Shown: positions 8,187-16,365, counted from the first letter of the stretch. The stretch is 42,319 nucleotides of DNA from JBOHTO01 sp050733695 (GCA_050733695.1 JBOHTO010000002.1:1-42319); one strand, 5' to 3'. A program made the numbers and translations. The notes: generated by a model not told the origin, from the letters alone.

Positions 8187-8585
8187 CTACGCCTGACTGT
8201 CCTCGCTGATACACACCGCCGCGATCGCCTGGATCTCGATCTGATAATCGTGGTGCAGGGCTCTGGTCGGCACCACTGCACGCGCGGGACGGTGCTCGCC
8301 CATCACCGCGGCGTACGCCGAATTGACGCGCGCCCACAGACTCATGTCCGGGATGTAGATCGTCATCTGCAGTACGCGATGCAGGCCGCTCCCCGCGGCG
8401 CGCAGGATGGCTTCGACGTTCCGCAGTGCGCGCTCGGTCTGCTGTTCAATCGTGCCGGCCGCCTCTCCGCTGCGCGCAGGGTCGATGGGTAGCTGGCCGG
8501 CGATGTAGATGATTCCGCCGTGTACGATGGCCTGCGAGTAGTGGCCGGCGGGCGTCGGCGCATTCGCCGTCTGGATCCGCTTCAT
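8187..8585 (-). CDS. RidA family (YjgF/YER057c/UK114) protein
   Basis: A 132-residue protein with the full RidA fold. True RidA enzymes hydrolyse reactive enamine/imine intermediates released by PLP enzymes and act as trimers in the cytoplasm. Visible signatures are APTPAGHYSQAIVHGG, IYIAGQLPIDP, the helix QQTERALRNVEAIL, and PARAVVP with the conserved active-site Arg (R102), followed by IEIQAIAAV with the conserved Glu. ATG 8585 overlaps the stop of the upstream zinc-binding protein in ATGA (8582-8585), so the two are coupled. Whether it is a strict RidA or an Rid subfamily member is not settled. Confidence 0.92.
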   Translation of the reverse strand: MKRIQTANAPTPAGHYSQAIVHGGIIYIAGQLPIDPARSGEAAGTIEQQTERALRNVEAILRAAGSGLHRVLQMTIYIPDMSLWARVNSAYAAVMGEHRPARAVVPTRALHHDYQIEIQAIAAVCISEDSQA

Positions 8586-8899
8586 CGCCCGGCACCTCCA
8601 GCGCCGTCGGTGCCGGGAATGCGCGGCTCACCCGTGCGAATCTTCCCTGCTCCGCCTCCTCCGTCTCCCGTCCCCCCGCGCACTACGCGCCTGCCCTCAT
8701 TGCGACAAGCCACGCACACGGCCGGCAATCCGACGACCGCCCGCAATCGGTAGGCCCGCGACCCGAAAAGGTGCGTGCCGCAGAGAATGCGCGAGCACGC
8801 CGCGCAAACGCCCCCCTTTACCGGATCGAAGCGCTCGCCGCACTGTTCGCAATCGCCGAATACGAACGACGGCGTGAAGACGGGCATCACGCCGCGCAT
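8582..8899 (-). CDS. Small protein with FYVE/RING-like cross-brace cysteine pattern
   Basis: A 105-residue protein with eight potential zinc ligands: C17-x2-C20, C32-x2-C35, C40-x2-H43 and C62-x2-C65. The alternating spacing (x11, x4, x18) is that of two interleaved zinc sites as in FYVE/RING-type treble clefs. The last 35 residues are a Gly/Arg-rich flexible tail. ATG 8899 is used; M5 is an alternative. The gene overlaps RidA by 4 bases and is probably co-transcribed with it. A binding role (lipid, protein or nucleic acid) is possible; no function is established. Confidence 0.65.
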   Translation of the reverse strand: MRGVMPVFTPSFVFGDCEQCGERFDPVKGGVCAACSRILCGTHLFGSRAYRLRAVVGLPAVCVACRNEGRRVVRGGTGDGGGGAGKIRTGEPRIPGTDGAGGAGR

Positions 8900-8932
8900 G
8901 GGAGCGCTCCGTCGCGTTCAATCATGGTCATC

Positions 8933-9139
8933 TCAGCCACGGCGCGCGAACCGCCCCCACGACGCCGCGATTATGCACAGTCCGCCCGAGATCGCGAGCG
9001 GCGCGCCCAGCGGAGACATCACGCCGTAGAAGTAGCGCGTTGCGAGCACGCCGAGCCCGAATGCGGCGAGCATTCGCCCGATAAGCCGCAGCCATGCTGC
9101 GCTTTCCGACACGCGCGCCGTTCCGTCGCCGGCTTGCAT
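8933..9139 (-). CDS. Small two-helix membrane protein
   Basis: A 68-residue protein starting at ATG 9139 with two hydrophobic segments: LIGRMLAAFGLGVLATRYFYGV and the segment following PLGAPLA (ISGGLCIIAASWG), separated by a short turn, and a basic C terminus (RFARRG). The frame stays open upstream, but that part is Arg/His-rich and overlaps the plus-strand gene at 9269, so it is rejected. No family was recognised. No strong ribosome binding site is visible. Confidence 0.45.
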   Translation of the reverse strand: MQAGDGTARVSESAAWLRLIGRMLAAFGLGVLATRYFYGVMSPLGAPLAISGGLCIIAASWGRFARRG

Positions 9140-9268
9140 GACGGTCAAGTGTCGGGCGCGGGCTGCGGAGTCATGACGGGAATGTGCTACCTTACGACCG
9201 TCCTCCGCAACGGCCGCTCGACGCCACGCATGCGGGGTACGCCTTGCCGCCCGGAACAGGAGAGGGGA

Positions 9269-9484
9269 ATGCACGAGACGCGCTGGTTCGTGGACGACGA
9301 CGGAGTCAAGTGGACGTCGTACATCAAGGAGGACGACGCGGAAGCCGCGAAGCCCTACGTTCGCTTCGACTCGACAAAGGGTTCGAGGCGCGGCGGTGAT
9401 TCGCCGGAACTGCTCGAGGAGTGGCGGCACTGCTCCGCGTGGGAGCTGCAGCAGATGTGCGAGAAGGCAGCCGGGATCGGGTGA
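9269..9484 (+). CDS. Small acidic hypothetical protein
   Basis: A 71-residue soluble protein starting at ATG 9269, supported by a strong purine-rich site (GGAGAGGGG) just upstream. It is rich in Trp, Asp and Glu (TRWFVDDDGVKWTSYIKEDD), with a central basic patch (KGSRRGG) and a C-terminal helix containing ELLEEWRHCSAWELQQM. No family, signal peptide or membrane segment is evident. The longer upstream extension of the frame is antisense to neighbours and lacks features. The composition suggests a real small protein. Confidence 0.6.
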   Translation: MHETRWFVDDDGVKWTSYIKEDDAEAAKPYVRFDSTKGSRRGGDSPELLEEWRHCSAWELQQMCEKAAGIG

Positions 9485-9517
9485 TCGGCCGACCGTCGCG
9501 ACAGGGTGAGCCTGACG

Positions 9518-9543
9518 ATGGATTCCCGTTTTCGCGGGAATGA
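9518..9543. repeat. Short dispersed palindromic repeat, copy 1
   Basis: The core ATTCCCGTTTTCGCGGGAAT is a near-perfect inverted repeat. It matches the elements at 25513-25540 and 40425-40452. It lies between the small acidic protein and the convergent DUF4112 gene, where it could act as a bidirectional hairpin. REP-like elements with this consensus are common in many bacterial genomes. Confidence 0.75.
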
Positions 9544-9559
9544 AAACCCTGTCCGTTGA

Positions 9560-10051
9560 TCAGACGAGCGCAGCCAGCAGCATCGCGATGAGCCAGCCGG
9601 TGAGCACCACGGCCGCGACCACGGTGAGCACGATCCCGCCAAGCACGGCGACCACGACGCCTCGACTGGCGGCTTCCGCCGAGCCGGGCTCGTCGACGTG
9701 GCGCTGCAGAAGATCCAGGTTGCGCGTATTCGACTTCCATGCGGCATCGAACAGGTCGCCGAGGAAGGGGAAGGCGCCCAGCAATGTGTCGACGCCAACG
9801 TTCAGCAGCATCCGGAGAAGTACGACCTTCGGCGCCCCGAGTCGCGCGGCTACGAGAACGATATAGCCCGACATCGCGCCACCCACGACATCGCCCAGAC
9901 CGGGTATCAATCCGATGATCGGGTCCAGCCCGAATCTGTAGCCCGTCCCCGGGATGGGGATGGCTTCGTCGAGCAAGCGCGTCAGCGCACGTACGTGCTC
10001 GACTCGGCCGCCCTCCGCGTCGCGCTCCTCGACCGGTTGCATTGCGGACAT
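9560..10051 (-). CDS. DUF4112 domain membrane protein
   Basis: A 163-residue protein with the DUF4112 signature: a preceding helix (RALTRLLDEAIPIPGTGYRF), then GLDPIIGLIPGLGDVVGG, then membrane-associated helices (MSGYIVLVAARLGAP, LLRMLLNVGVDTLLGAFPFLGDLFDAAWKSNTRN). A final hydrophobic helix (GIVLTVVAAVVLTGWLIAMLL) ends the protein. The family is widespread and of unknown function. ATG 10051 is the natural start. The msrA stop lies 27 bases upstream on the same strand, so co-transcription is plausible. Confidence 0.88.
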   Translation of the reverse strand: MSAMQPVEERDAEGGRVEHVRALTRLLDEAIPIPGTGYRFGLDPIIGLIPGLGDVVGGAMSGYIVLVAARLGAPKVVLLRMLLNVGVDTLLGAFPFLGDLFDAAWKSNTRNLDLLQRHVDEPGSAEAASRGVVVAVLGGIVLTVVAAVVLTGWLIAMLLAALV

Positions 10052-10078
10052 CCGGGCGCGCTTCGTCTCGGCGCTCGG

Positions 10079-10558
10079 CTAACCCTGGCGCGTCCGGCAA
10101 CTCGCGGCACCGCGCTTTTCGAGGTAGCGCTGATGGTATTCCTCGGCGCGATGGAACGCGGCCGCGGGCACGATCTGCGTGACGATCGGGCGCTTGAAGC
10201 TCCTGCTCTTCTCGAACTCGGCCTTGATCGCAGTCGCCGCATCTCGCTGTGCGTCGTCATGATAGAAGACCGCCGAACGGTACTGTGAGCCGACGTCCGG
10301 TCCCTGCCGGTCCATCGTCGTGGGATCGTGATTCTCCCAGAACAACCGCAGCAGATCCTCGTACGAAACGCGAGCTGGATCGAACTGCACCTGCACCGCC
10401 TCGGCGTGCCCCGTTCGCCCCGAACACACTTCCTTGTAGGTCGGGTTTTCGGTAGTGCCGCCGGTATAACCCACGACCGCATCTGTCACTCCGTTCGTTT
10501 CACGGAACAGCACTTCGACGCCCCAGAAGCATCCCGCCCCGAAAGTCGCTACAGCCAT
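10079..10558 (-). CDS. msrA: Peptide-methionine (S)-S-oxide reductase
   Basis: MsrA reduces the S epimer of methionine sulfoxide, free or in proteins, with electrons from thioredoxin. The 159 residues include the catalytic motif GCFWG (Cys 10), then VVGYTGG, NPTYKEVCSGRTGHAEAV, and FWENHDPTTMDRQGPDVGSQYRS, all diagnostic. A Cys near the C terminus (C154, in AASCRT) can serve as resolving cysteine. No signal peptide is present, so it is cytoplasmic. ATG 10558 has a purine-rich GGAGGGAG shortly upstream. No msrB is in the window. Confidence 0.97.
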   Translation of the reverse strand: MAVATFGAGCFWGVEVLFRETNGVTDAVVGYTGGTTENPTYKEVCSGRTGHAEAVQVQFDPARVSYEDLLRLFWENHDPTTMDRQGPDVGSQYRSAVFYHDDAQRDAATAIKAEFEKSRSFKRPIVTQIVPAAAFHRAEEYHQRYLEKRGAASCRTRQG

Positions 10559-10679
10559 CTCTCGCTCCCTCCTCTGATTTGTCTAGCAGCACGTCCGTTC
10601 ACTCGCAAACTGATACCCCGCACGCCGCGGATGCATCGCGAGCGGAAGCCAGACGCGTCCCGCAGGATGCCGCCGACTG

Positions 10680-11117
10680 TTACGGGCTTTCGAGTTCGAA
10701 GCTGAAGGGCATCTTCACCCATACAGAGGTAGGGCGTCCGGCACGCCTGGCGGGCTCGAACGCGATGTGCGGGATGCTCGCGAGAACTGCATCCGTGAAC
10801 ATGACGTCCACCGTCTCGACCACTTCGATCGTTGTGGTGTCGGGCATTCCTGCGGAATCGACGCGGAAGGCCACGATCACGTCGCCCTCGATTCCTATGA
10901 TGCGCAGGTGATCGGGGTAGAGAGGCACCGCGCACTCAGCGACCGCGGGCGCGGGAACGATCGTGCTGTCGGCGAACCACGCTTCGCTCACCGTACACTC
11001 TGCGACCGATGCCTCCCTCCACAGGATCACCGGCTCCGGTGCGGAGCCACCGCCGCAGGCGACAGTCATCGCAACGAGGAGCGCAAACGCCGGTCCCGGG
11101 ATCGTGATGCGATTCAT
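10680..11117 (-). CDS. Lipoprotein with TonB C-terminal-like domain
   Basis: A 145-residue predicted lipoprotein: signal peptide with lipobox MTVAC and mature Cys at about 21. The second half resembles the TonB C-terminal fold: YPDHLRIIGIEGDVIVAFRVDSAG, then an IEVVETVDVMFTDAVLASI helix and strand, and FEPARRAGRPTSVWVKMPFSF. In TonB this domain contacts outer-membrane transporters, but it lacks the usual N-terminal membrane helix and proline spacer, so it is probably an accessory envelope protein rather than an energy transducer. Confidence 0.75.
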   Translation of the reverse strand: MNRITIPGPAFALLVAMTVACGGGSAPEPVILWREASVAECTVSEAWFADSTIVPAPAVAECAVPLYPDHLRIIGIEGDVIVAFRVDSAGMPDTTTIEVVETVDVMFTDAVLASIPHIAFEPARRAGRPTSVWVKMPFSFELESP

Positions 11118-11207
11118 TGTGTCATTGGTTGATGGATGGGACGCCTTGGAACCACACGCTACGATAACGCCTCGGAGGTCATCACCGCCAGCGGCGCGGC
11201 TGTCACG

Positions 11208-11822
11208 CTAGCGAACGCGCCGGGGCGCAGCGCCGCGCTCGAGTGCGGCGAGGTTGTCCTCGAGAGCGTCGCCCACGTAGCAGTGCAGCCCGCAGGGAAC
11301 GAGACTGTACCGGCCAAAGAGGCGCCGGTAGTGCGCCGCGGGGCGGCGGCGCCAACCGCGGATATCTCCCGTGACTGCATCCTCTGAAGCATACATTTCC
11401 AGAAACGCGATTCCGCCGAGCAGGTCGCGCACGACGGCCAGCCCGCGGCGAAGCTCGGCCTCGGGTAGATAGTTGAGCACATCGCTCGCGACGATGACGT
11501 CGAAGGGACCGTTCAGCTTCTGGTCGCCTAGCCCCCCGAAGCCGCCCAGCCGGATGTTGCGGCGGCGTCCGAAGCGGCGCACGGCGTACTCGCTGGGATC
11601 GACACCCGTGTAGCGAACTTGCGGCCTGATGCGCCGGAGGATCGGGTGCCATGCTCCCTCGCCGCATCCCACATCGAGCACGGACCTCACCGGCCGGCCC
11701 AGCAGCAGTTCCGCGACGGCGATCACCATGCGTGCCTTGCGCTCGATGTCGGCGCGTTCGTTGGGGCGAAATCGCGGATCGCGGTACCACTTGTCGAAGT
11801 ATCCCCTGTCGTAGCGGTTCAT
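11208..11822 (-). CDS. Class I SAM-dependent methyltransferase
   Basis: A 204-residue protein with a complete Rossmann methyltransferase core: the SAM motif VLDVGCGEGAW, the acidic end of strand 2 in YTGVDPSEYAV, and FDVIVASDVLNYLP for strand 4 with its following helix. The N terminus (RYDRGYFDKWYRDPRFR) is typical of stand-alone small-molecule methyltransferases. The substrate cannot be inferred. ATG 11822 is the start. It lies downstream of the VOC gene on the same strand with a 52-base gap. Confidence 0.88.
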   Translation of the reverse strand: MNRYDRGYFDKWYRDPRFRPNERADIERKARMVIAVAELLLGRPVRSVLDVGCGEGAWHPILRRIRPQVRYTGVDPSEYAVRRFGRRRNIRLGGFGGLGDQKLNGPFDVIVASDVLNYLPEAELRRGLAVVRDLLGGIAFLEMYASEDAVTGDIRGWRRRPAAHYRRLFGRYSLVPCGLHCYVGDALEDNLAALERGAAPRRVR

Positions 11823-11874
11823 TGGCTCCGACAGCAGCGGCCGCGGCCGTGCACGCCGCGCGAAACCGCTGCCC

Positions 11875-12270
11875 TCACCGGTCCGGCTGCTTGTGCGTCA
11901 TGAGTGCGAGTGTATTGCCATCGGGGTCGCGGAAGGCGGCGAGCCAGAGCTCGTAGTCCGGCGCGCGATGCACCAGTTGCGGCGCGCCGGTGAACTCGAC
12001 GCCTCGCGCCTGCAGAGTCGCGTACGCCGCTTCGATGTCATCGACGTAATAGTAGATGATCGACGAACGAACGTGGGCCGCGCCTTCCTCCGGGACACCA
12101 AGCAGCAACCGGACATCGCCGCACTGGAAGAACGCCATGTTCGGCGCCGGAAAGAGGAACGTCATGCCGAGCTTGTCACGGTAGAAGGCGGTCGCGCGAT
12201 CCACGTCGCGCACGGGGACCGCTATCTGGCCGATGCGGGACAGCCCGAACTGCGTGCCTGGGGCGGTCAC
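11875..12270 (-). CDS. VOC (glyoxalase/bleomycin-resistance) family protein
   Basis: A 131-residue vicinal-oxygen-chelate protein with two beta-alpha-beta-beta-beta modules. The first is IGQIAVPVRDVDRATAFYRDKLGM; the second is IIYYYVDDIEAAYATLQARGVEF, ending in LAAFRDPDGNTLALMTHK. The positions expected for metal ligands are partly substituted: Gln in the first strand (IGQIAV) and no clear terminal Glu. Metal dependence is therefore doubtful. The start is GTG 12270. The function within the family is unknown. Confidence 0.88.
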   Translation of the reverse strand: MTAPGTQFGLSRIGQIAVPVRDVDRATAFYRDKLGMTFLFPAPNMAFFQCGDVRLLLGVPEEGAAHVRSSIIYYYVDDIEAAYATLQARGVEFTGAPQLVHRAPDYELWLAAFRDPDGNTLALMTHKQPDR

Positions 12271-12344
12271 TTATCGCGCTCCTCCATGAAGGGCCGGCGC
12301 AACTGGTTCAGCGTCAGGATAGTAAGTACTGCCACTCGACCAAT

Positions 12345-12503
12345 CTACCCGAGCAGACGCTCCGCCAACTGGCGCCCGCCGTACAGTCCGACACCGGTGC
12401 CGACGCCGCTCACGAGCGTAGCCGTCATGATGCCCACGTGAGCGCCGAGCCACCAACCGATCGTGCCGCCAATGAACGCGCCGAAAAAGCCCAGGATCTT
12501 CAT
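12345..12503 (-). CDS. 52-residue glycine-rich membrane protein
   Basis: A short gene with a very strong ribosome binding site (GGGAGGTGAAG directly before ATG 12503). The product begins MKILGFFGAFIGGTIGWW and consists of two hydrophobic glycine-rich stretches, the second containing LVSGVGTGVGLYGG, followed by an amphipathic end (RQLAERLLG). Glycine-zipper spacing (GxxxG-like) suggests oligomerisation in the membrane. No family was recognised. Although short, the start signal and composition make it a convincing gene. Confidence 0.7.
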   Translation of the reverse strand: MKILGFFGAFIGGTIGWWLGAHVGIMTATLVSGVGTGVGLYGGRQLAERLLG

Positions 12504-12530
12504 TCTTCACCTCCCATGTGTGACAGGCTT

Positions 12531-14810
12531 TCACGAGGACGACGCGTGACCATCGTCGCGCGATACCACCGGCAGCTTCATCCGCGTGCGCATCTCCGCG
12601 AAGCGAGGGTCCGATCGGATCGGATCGAACAGGGGCTCCACATCGAGATACGCCAGCCAGCCCCGCCGCTGTTCGTGGGCGCGCTCGAGCCACAGGAACG
12701 ATCCGTCCACATCGCCCAGGCCGAGCGTGAGGATGCAGAACGCGACCGGCGAGACGTAGCGTTCGCGCGCGCGCGCCTCCAGTTCGGCCAGCAGCACTTC
12801 GGCTTCGGCCCGGCGGCCCGTCGTCGCGAGAAGATGCCCCAGCCCCGCGGTGGCGTAGGCCAGCTCCTCGGACAGCGATATCGCCTCTCGGAAAGCGCGC
12901 TCCGCGTCCGCGTGCTCACCCTGCTGCATGAGCACCAGTCCCAGAATGCGCTGGTTCTCCTCCGACGTCGGGTTCATCGCGATGGCGTGCCGGAGATGAC
13001 GCGCGGATTCGTCGTACCGGCGAAGGTAGTAGTACGTCCAGCCGAGGCTCCTCCGAATCGACACGGATGACCTGTCGAGCTCCAGGGCAGCGTGCCCCTC
13101 CGCGAGCGCCTGCTCCGCGTTCCCCTGCACCAGCGCGAGCCACGAGTACCACTGGTGTGCGGTGGCATAGCGAGGGTTGAGTTCAATGGCGCGCCGGAAC
13201 TCGACCGAGGCGGCATCCCAGTCCCAGTCGTGGATGTACAGCACCCAGCCGAGCGAGCTGTGTGCTTCTGCAAGCGTTTCGTCCAGCTCGAGCGCCCTGC
13301 GCGCGTAGAGGCGCGCGCGCTCGAATCCCTCGGTAACAGGAACGCCGCGGTAATCCACCTGCAGCGCATACGCGTCGGAGAGGCCGGAGTAGGCCAGGGC
13401 GTAGTCGGGATCCTCGGCGATGGCCTGCTCGAAATAGTCGATCGCATCGACCAGGCCTTCCCGGGACCGCTGGTTCCAGCAGAAGCGGCCTTTCAGGTAA
13501 AGAGCGTAGGCCCGAAGATTTGCGGTGTACCTGTGGGGCGCGGGGTCCGCAATATCCGCGAGCAGCCTGCGGCGGAGAGTGGTCACGATCGTGTACGCGA
13601 TCTCGTCCTGGATGGCGAAGACGTCGTCGAGCTTGCGGTCGTACCGCTCCGACCATAGCAGCCGTCCGTCATCAGCGGCCGAAAGCTGCGCCGTGATCCG
13701 CAGTCGATCCCCCGACTTGCGGACCGTACCATCGAGCACAGTTGACACGCCGAGCATGGCGGCGATGGCGCGCACGTCCTGCGCCTTGCCCTTGTGAACG
13801 AACACCGATGCGCGCGACGCCACGCGGAGACCGTCGACCTTGGCCAGAGTGTTGATCAGCTCGTCGGTCATGCCATCACTGAAATATTCGTTCTCGGGGT
13901 CTGCGCTCGTGTTCACGAAGGGAAGCACGGCGATGGAGCGATCTCGGGCGGGCGGATCAGGTCCGATGCGAACCGCGTCGCTCGTCTCGAGTGCCGCGCC
14001 GAACTCGGCGATGCTGGCGAAACGGTGTACGGGATCCTTCGCCAGCGCTCGGCCAAGGGCGTGCTCTACGCCGACCGATACTTCGGGGCGCAGCGAGCGC
14101 AGGGGCGCCGGGCTCTCCGTGACGTGCCTGGCCATGACTGCGCGGGCGCTCGCTCCTGCAAACGGCGGATTGCCGGTCAGCATCTCGTAAAGCACGCACG
14201 CCAGACTGTACAGATCGCTGCGCGCGTCGAGTTCCTGCTCGCCCGCTGCCTGTTCCGGACTCATGTAGCTGGGTGTGCCAACGGCGATGCCGCCCTGGGT
14301 GACAGTGTCCGGGCCGGCGGCGGAGAGGGCGCGGGCGATCCCGAAGTCCGCAACGACCGCGAGATCATCCACGAAGAGGATATTCTCCGGCTTCACATCG
14401 CGATGCACGAATCCCTGGCGGTGGACGTAGTCGAGAGCGGCGCTCACATCGCGCGCGATGGTGACCGCATCTTCCAAGGGCAGTCGTCCGTCCCGGAGCA
14501 GCCGCTGGCGCAGCGAACTGCCGGCGACGAACGGCATCACGTAGTAGAGAGAACCGGCCGCCTCGCCGGAATCGATGAGGGGAAGGATGTGTGGATGCGT
14601 GAGCCGGGCGGCGATGCGGATCTCGCGCAGAAAGCGCTCGGGTCCGAGTTGCGCGGCGACATCCGGTCGCAGCACCTTGATCGCTACATCGCGATGATGC
14701 TTGCGATCCTCCGCGAGGAAGACGGTCGCCATCCCACCGCTGCCGAGCGTCTCACGGAGTTCATAACGATCCGCGAGCGTAGCGGCCAGCAGAGGGGCGA
14801 CCTGTTCCAT
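12531..14810 (-). CDS. Soluble Ser/Thr kinase fused to TolB-like and TPR domains
   Basis: A 759-residue multidomain protein. Kinase domain (about 14-275): GSGGMATVF near 23-31, VAIK with K45, HRDVKPEN from H136, DFG at 155-157 and GTPSYMSPEQ. A FlgO/TolB N-like domain follows (RSIAVLPFVNTSADPENEYF, FSDGMTDELINTLA). The last 300 residues are TPR repeats (ALAYSGLSDAYAL, AEAHSSLGWVLYIHDWDWDAA, AIELNPRYATAHQW). Unlike the kinase at 453-3509 there is no membrane helix between kinase and C-terminal part, so it should be cytosolic. ATG 14810 is chosen because kinase homology begins just after it and a TATATT box ends 7 bases upstream, suggesting a leaderless message; TTG 14864 is the alternative. 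Confidence 0.93.
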   Translation of the reverse strand: MEQVAPLLAATLADRYELRETLGSGGMATVFLAEDRKHHRDVAIKVLRPDVAAQLGPERFLREIRIAARLTHPHILPLIDSGEAAGSLYYVMPFVAGSSLRQRLLRDGRLPLEDAVTIARDVSAALDYVHRQGFVHRDVKPENILFVDDLAVVADFGIARALSAAGPDTVTQGGIAVGTPSYMSPEQAAGEQELDARSDLYSLACVLYEMLTGNPPFAGASARAVMARHVTESPAPLRSLRPEVSVGVEHALGRALAKDPVHRFASIAEFGAALETSDAVRIGPDPPARDRSIAVLPFVNTSADPENEYFSDGMTDELINTLAKVDGLRVASRASVFVHKGKAQDVRAIAAMLGVSTVLDGTVRKSGDRLRITAQLSAADDGRLLWSERYDRKLDDVFAIQDEIAYTIVTTLRRRLLADIADPAPHRYTANLRAYALYLKGRFCWNQRSREGLVDAIDYFEQAIAEDPDYALAYSGLSDAYALQVDYRGVPVTEGFERARLYARRALELDETLAEAHSSLGWVLYIHDWDWDAASVEFRRAIELNPRYATAHQWYSWLALVQGNAEQALAEGHAALELDRSSVSIRRSLGWTYYYLRRYDESARHLRHAIAMNPTSEENQRILGLVLMQQGEHADAERAFREAISLSEELAYATAGLGHLLATTGRRAEAEVLLAELEARARERYVSPVAFCILTLGLGDVDGSFLWLERAHEQRRGWLAYLDVEPLFDPIRSDPRFAEMRTRMKLPVVSRDDGHASSS

Positions 14811-14817
14811 GAAGGCA

Positions 14818-14848
14818 AATATACGGAATGGCAGAGGCGCACGTTCAA
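14818..14848 (-). promoter_or_regulatory. Candidate promoter for the second kinase (leaderless)
   Basis: Reading the minus strand, TTGAAC (14848-14843) is followed after 19 bases by TATATT (14823-14818), with ATG 14810 seven bases later. The -10 is good, the -35 partial and the spacing long. If used, transcription would begin at or next to the start codon. Confidence 0.35.
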
Positions 14849-14874
14849 CACCGGCGCGGAGCAAGAGGGGTGCG

Positions 14875-16365
14875 TCAAATACCGGAGTCGGGTTCCAGTG
14901 GCTCCTGACGCTTCGCCTCCATATCCCTGCCGTTCAGGTGCAGGATCAGATGCGTAGCGCGTCCTGCCGCATCCCGGACGAAGGTCAACTGAAACTCATC
15001 GTTCTCGGGAAAGAACTCCGTCTCGGACTGCGCCTGAAGCACGACTCTGCGCTGATCTGCAGCCTGAACGAAGAGCTCCTCGCCCGCGCGGGTTATCCTG
15101 AGCAGAACATCGGGTGTCAACCTGTATTCGCCGACGTAGGCACGCAGGGTTGCTGTATCGACATCAACGACGCTTCGACTCTCCGGATGGTAGTCGGGCC
15201 AGTCGTAGACGCGGGCGACTGAGCGCACCATCTCCATCATCAGCCCGCCGCCAGCATCGGAGTTCGCCATCACGGCGACACCATCGCCCGTGGCGGGGTA
15301 GAGCACGAAGAACGCGCGGTAGCCGGCGTTCGCGCCGCCATGACTGAATCGGAGGCTGTCGCCCGCTCCCGCGACGCTCGGGCCGAGCCCCCAGCCGGAC
15401 ATGTGCTCGCTGAGCATCTCGCGGGCATTTGCGGGCTCGAGCGCGGCGCCTGGTTCGCCCCGATAGGCGGCGCGGATGCCGAGTGCGAAGCGGGCGAGGT
15501 CCGCAGGCGTTGTCCAGAGGCCAGCCGCTGCCTGCTCCGGATAGGTATGCCACAAGCCATCGACGGGAGCGCCGTCATCTCCGTGCGCAACGGCAGCGTC
15601 GTCCGCCCGCGACGCCGGCAGCGGCTGCACGTACGTGCTCTGTCGCATGCCGAACGGATCCAGGACCTCGCGCTGCATCACGGCCGCAAATGAATCGCCC
15701 GTCACATCCTCAACAAGGACCTGGGCAACCGTGTAGCCGCCACCCGAGTAGCGCCACATGGTGCCCGGCGTCGTATCCGCGCGAACCGGATCCGTATTGC
15801 CAGCGCCATCGAGCACTTCGGCCGCGGTGGGAATGCTGTCGCCGGACGCATAACCCGGAAACCCGTGTACGGTGAGGCCTGCAGTGTGAGTCAGGATCGC
15901 CCGAAGTGTAACGGGTCGTCCTGCCGTGAACCGGTTCTCGGGCAGGTGCCAGGAGCGGAGCTGGTCGTTGATGTCGGCGTCGAGATCGAGCAGCTCATCC
16001 TCGACGAGCTGGAGCATCGCGGCGGCCGCGACCGGCTTGCTGATCGATGCGGCCTGAAAGAGCGTCGAGGCGCCAATCGAATCAGCGCTACCGGCCCGCT
16101 TCACGCCGTATCCCTCGGCCCACTCGATGGAACCGTCGTTGATAACGGCGATGCTGACGCCCGGCACGCCATGGTGTAGCATGCGCTCGCGGACCGTGTA
16201 GCCGCTGCTGGAGTCGCCTGCAATGACGATGGCTGGCAGCAGCGCCGCCTCCACCGCGCGCTGCCGCTCGGCGACGGCATCCGGTGACTGGGCATGGGCG
16301 GGCGCGACATGCGCGAGAATCGCCAGGACGACGCCCCCGAGCCCTACCACTCGCATTGTTCTCAT
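14875..16365 (-). CDS. Exported serine hydrolase, class C beta-lactamase/esterase fold
   Basis: A 496-residue protein of the beta-lactamase-like (AmpC/EstB/DD-peptidase) family. A signal peptide ends in HVAPAHA, so it acts in the periplasm or outside. The nucleophile motif SxxK is SISK in FQAASISKPVAAAAML. The second motif is Tyr in WRYSGGGYTVAQVL, and the third is HGG in FSHGGANAGYRAFF. A C-terminal lipocalin-like strand region (LRAYVGEYRLTPDVLLRI, ending HLNGRDMEA) follows, as in many esterase/peptidase members. ATG 16365 is selected for the signal peptide; the frame stays open to 16494. Substrate (ester, D-peptide or beta-lactam) cannot be told. Confidence 0.92.
   Translation of the reverse strand: MRTMRVVGLGGVVLAILAHVAPAHAQSPDAVAERQRAVEAALLPAIVIAGDSSSGYTVRERMLHHGVPGVSIAVINDGSIEWAEGYGVKRAGSADSIGASTLFQAASISKPVAAAAMLQLVEDELLDLDADINDQLRSWHLPENRFTAGRPVTLRAILTHTAGLTVHGFPGYASGDSIPTAAEVLDGAGNTDPVRADTTPGTMWRYSGGGYTVAQVLVEDVTGDSFAAVMQREVLDPFGMRQSTYVQPLPASRADDAAVAHGDDGAPVDGLWHTYPEQAAAGLWTTPADLARFALGIRAAYRGEPGAALEPANAREMLSEHMSGWGLGPSVAGAGDSLRFSHGGANAGYRAFFVLYPATGDGVAVMANSDAGGGLMMEMVRSVARVYDWPDYHPESRSVVDVDTATLRAYVGEYRLTPDVLLRITRAGEELFVQAADQRRVVLQAQSETEFFPENDEFQLTFVRDAAGRATHLILHLNGRDMEAKRQEPLEPDSGI

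Noticed and set aside
12893..14957. Long plus-strand open frames opposite the second kinase, including a 387-residue one
   Set aside because: Antisense to a multidomain protein with clear kinase and TPR motifs; no independent features.
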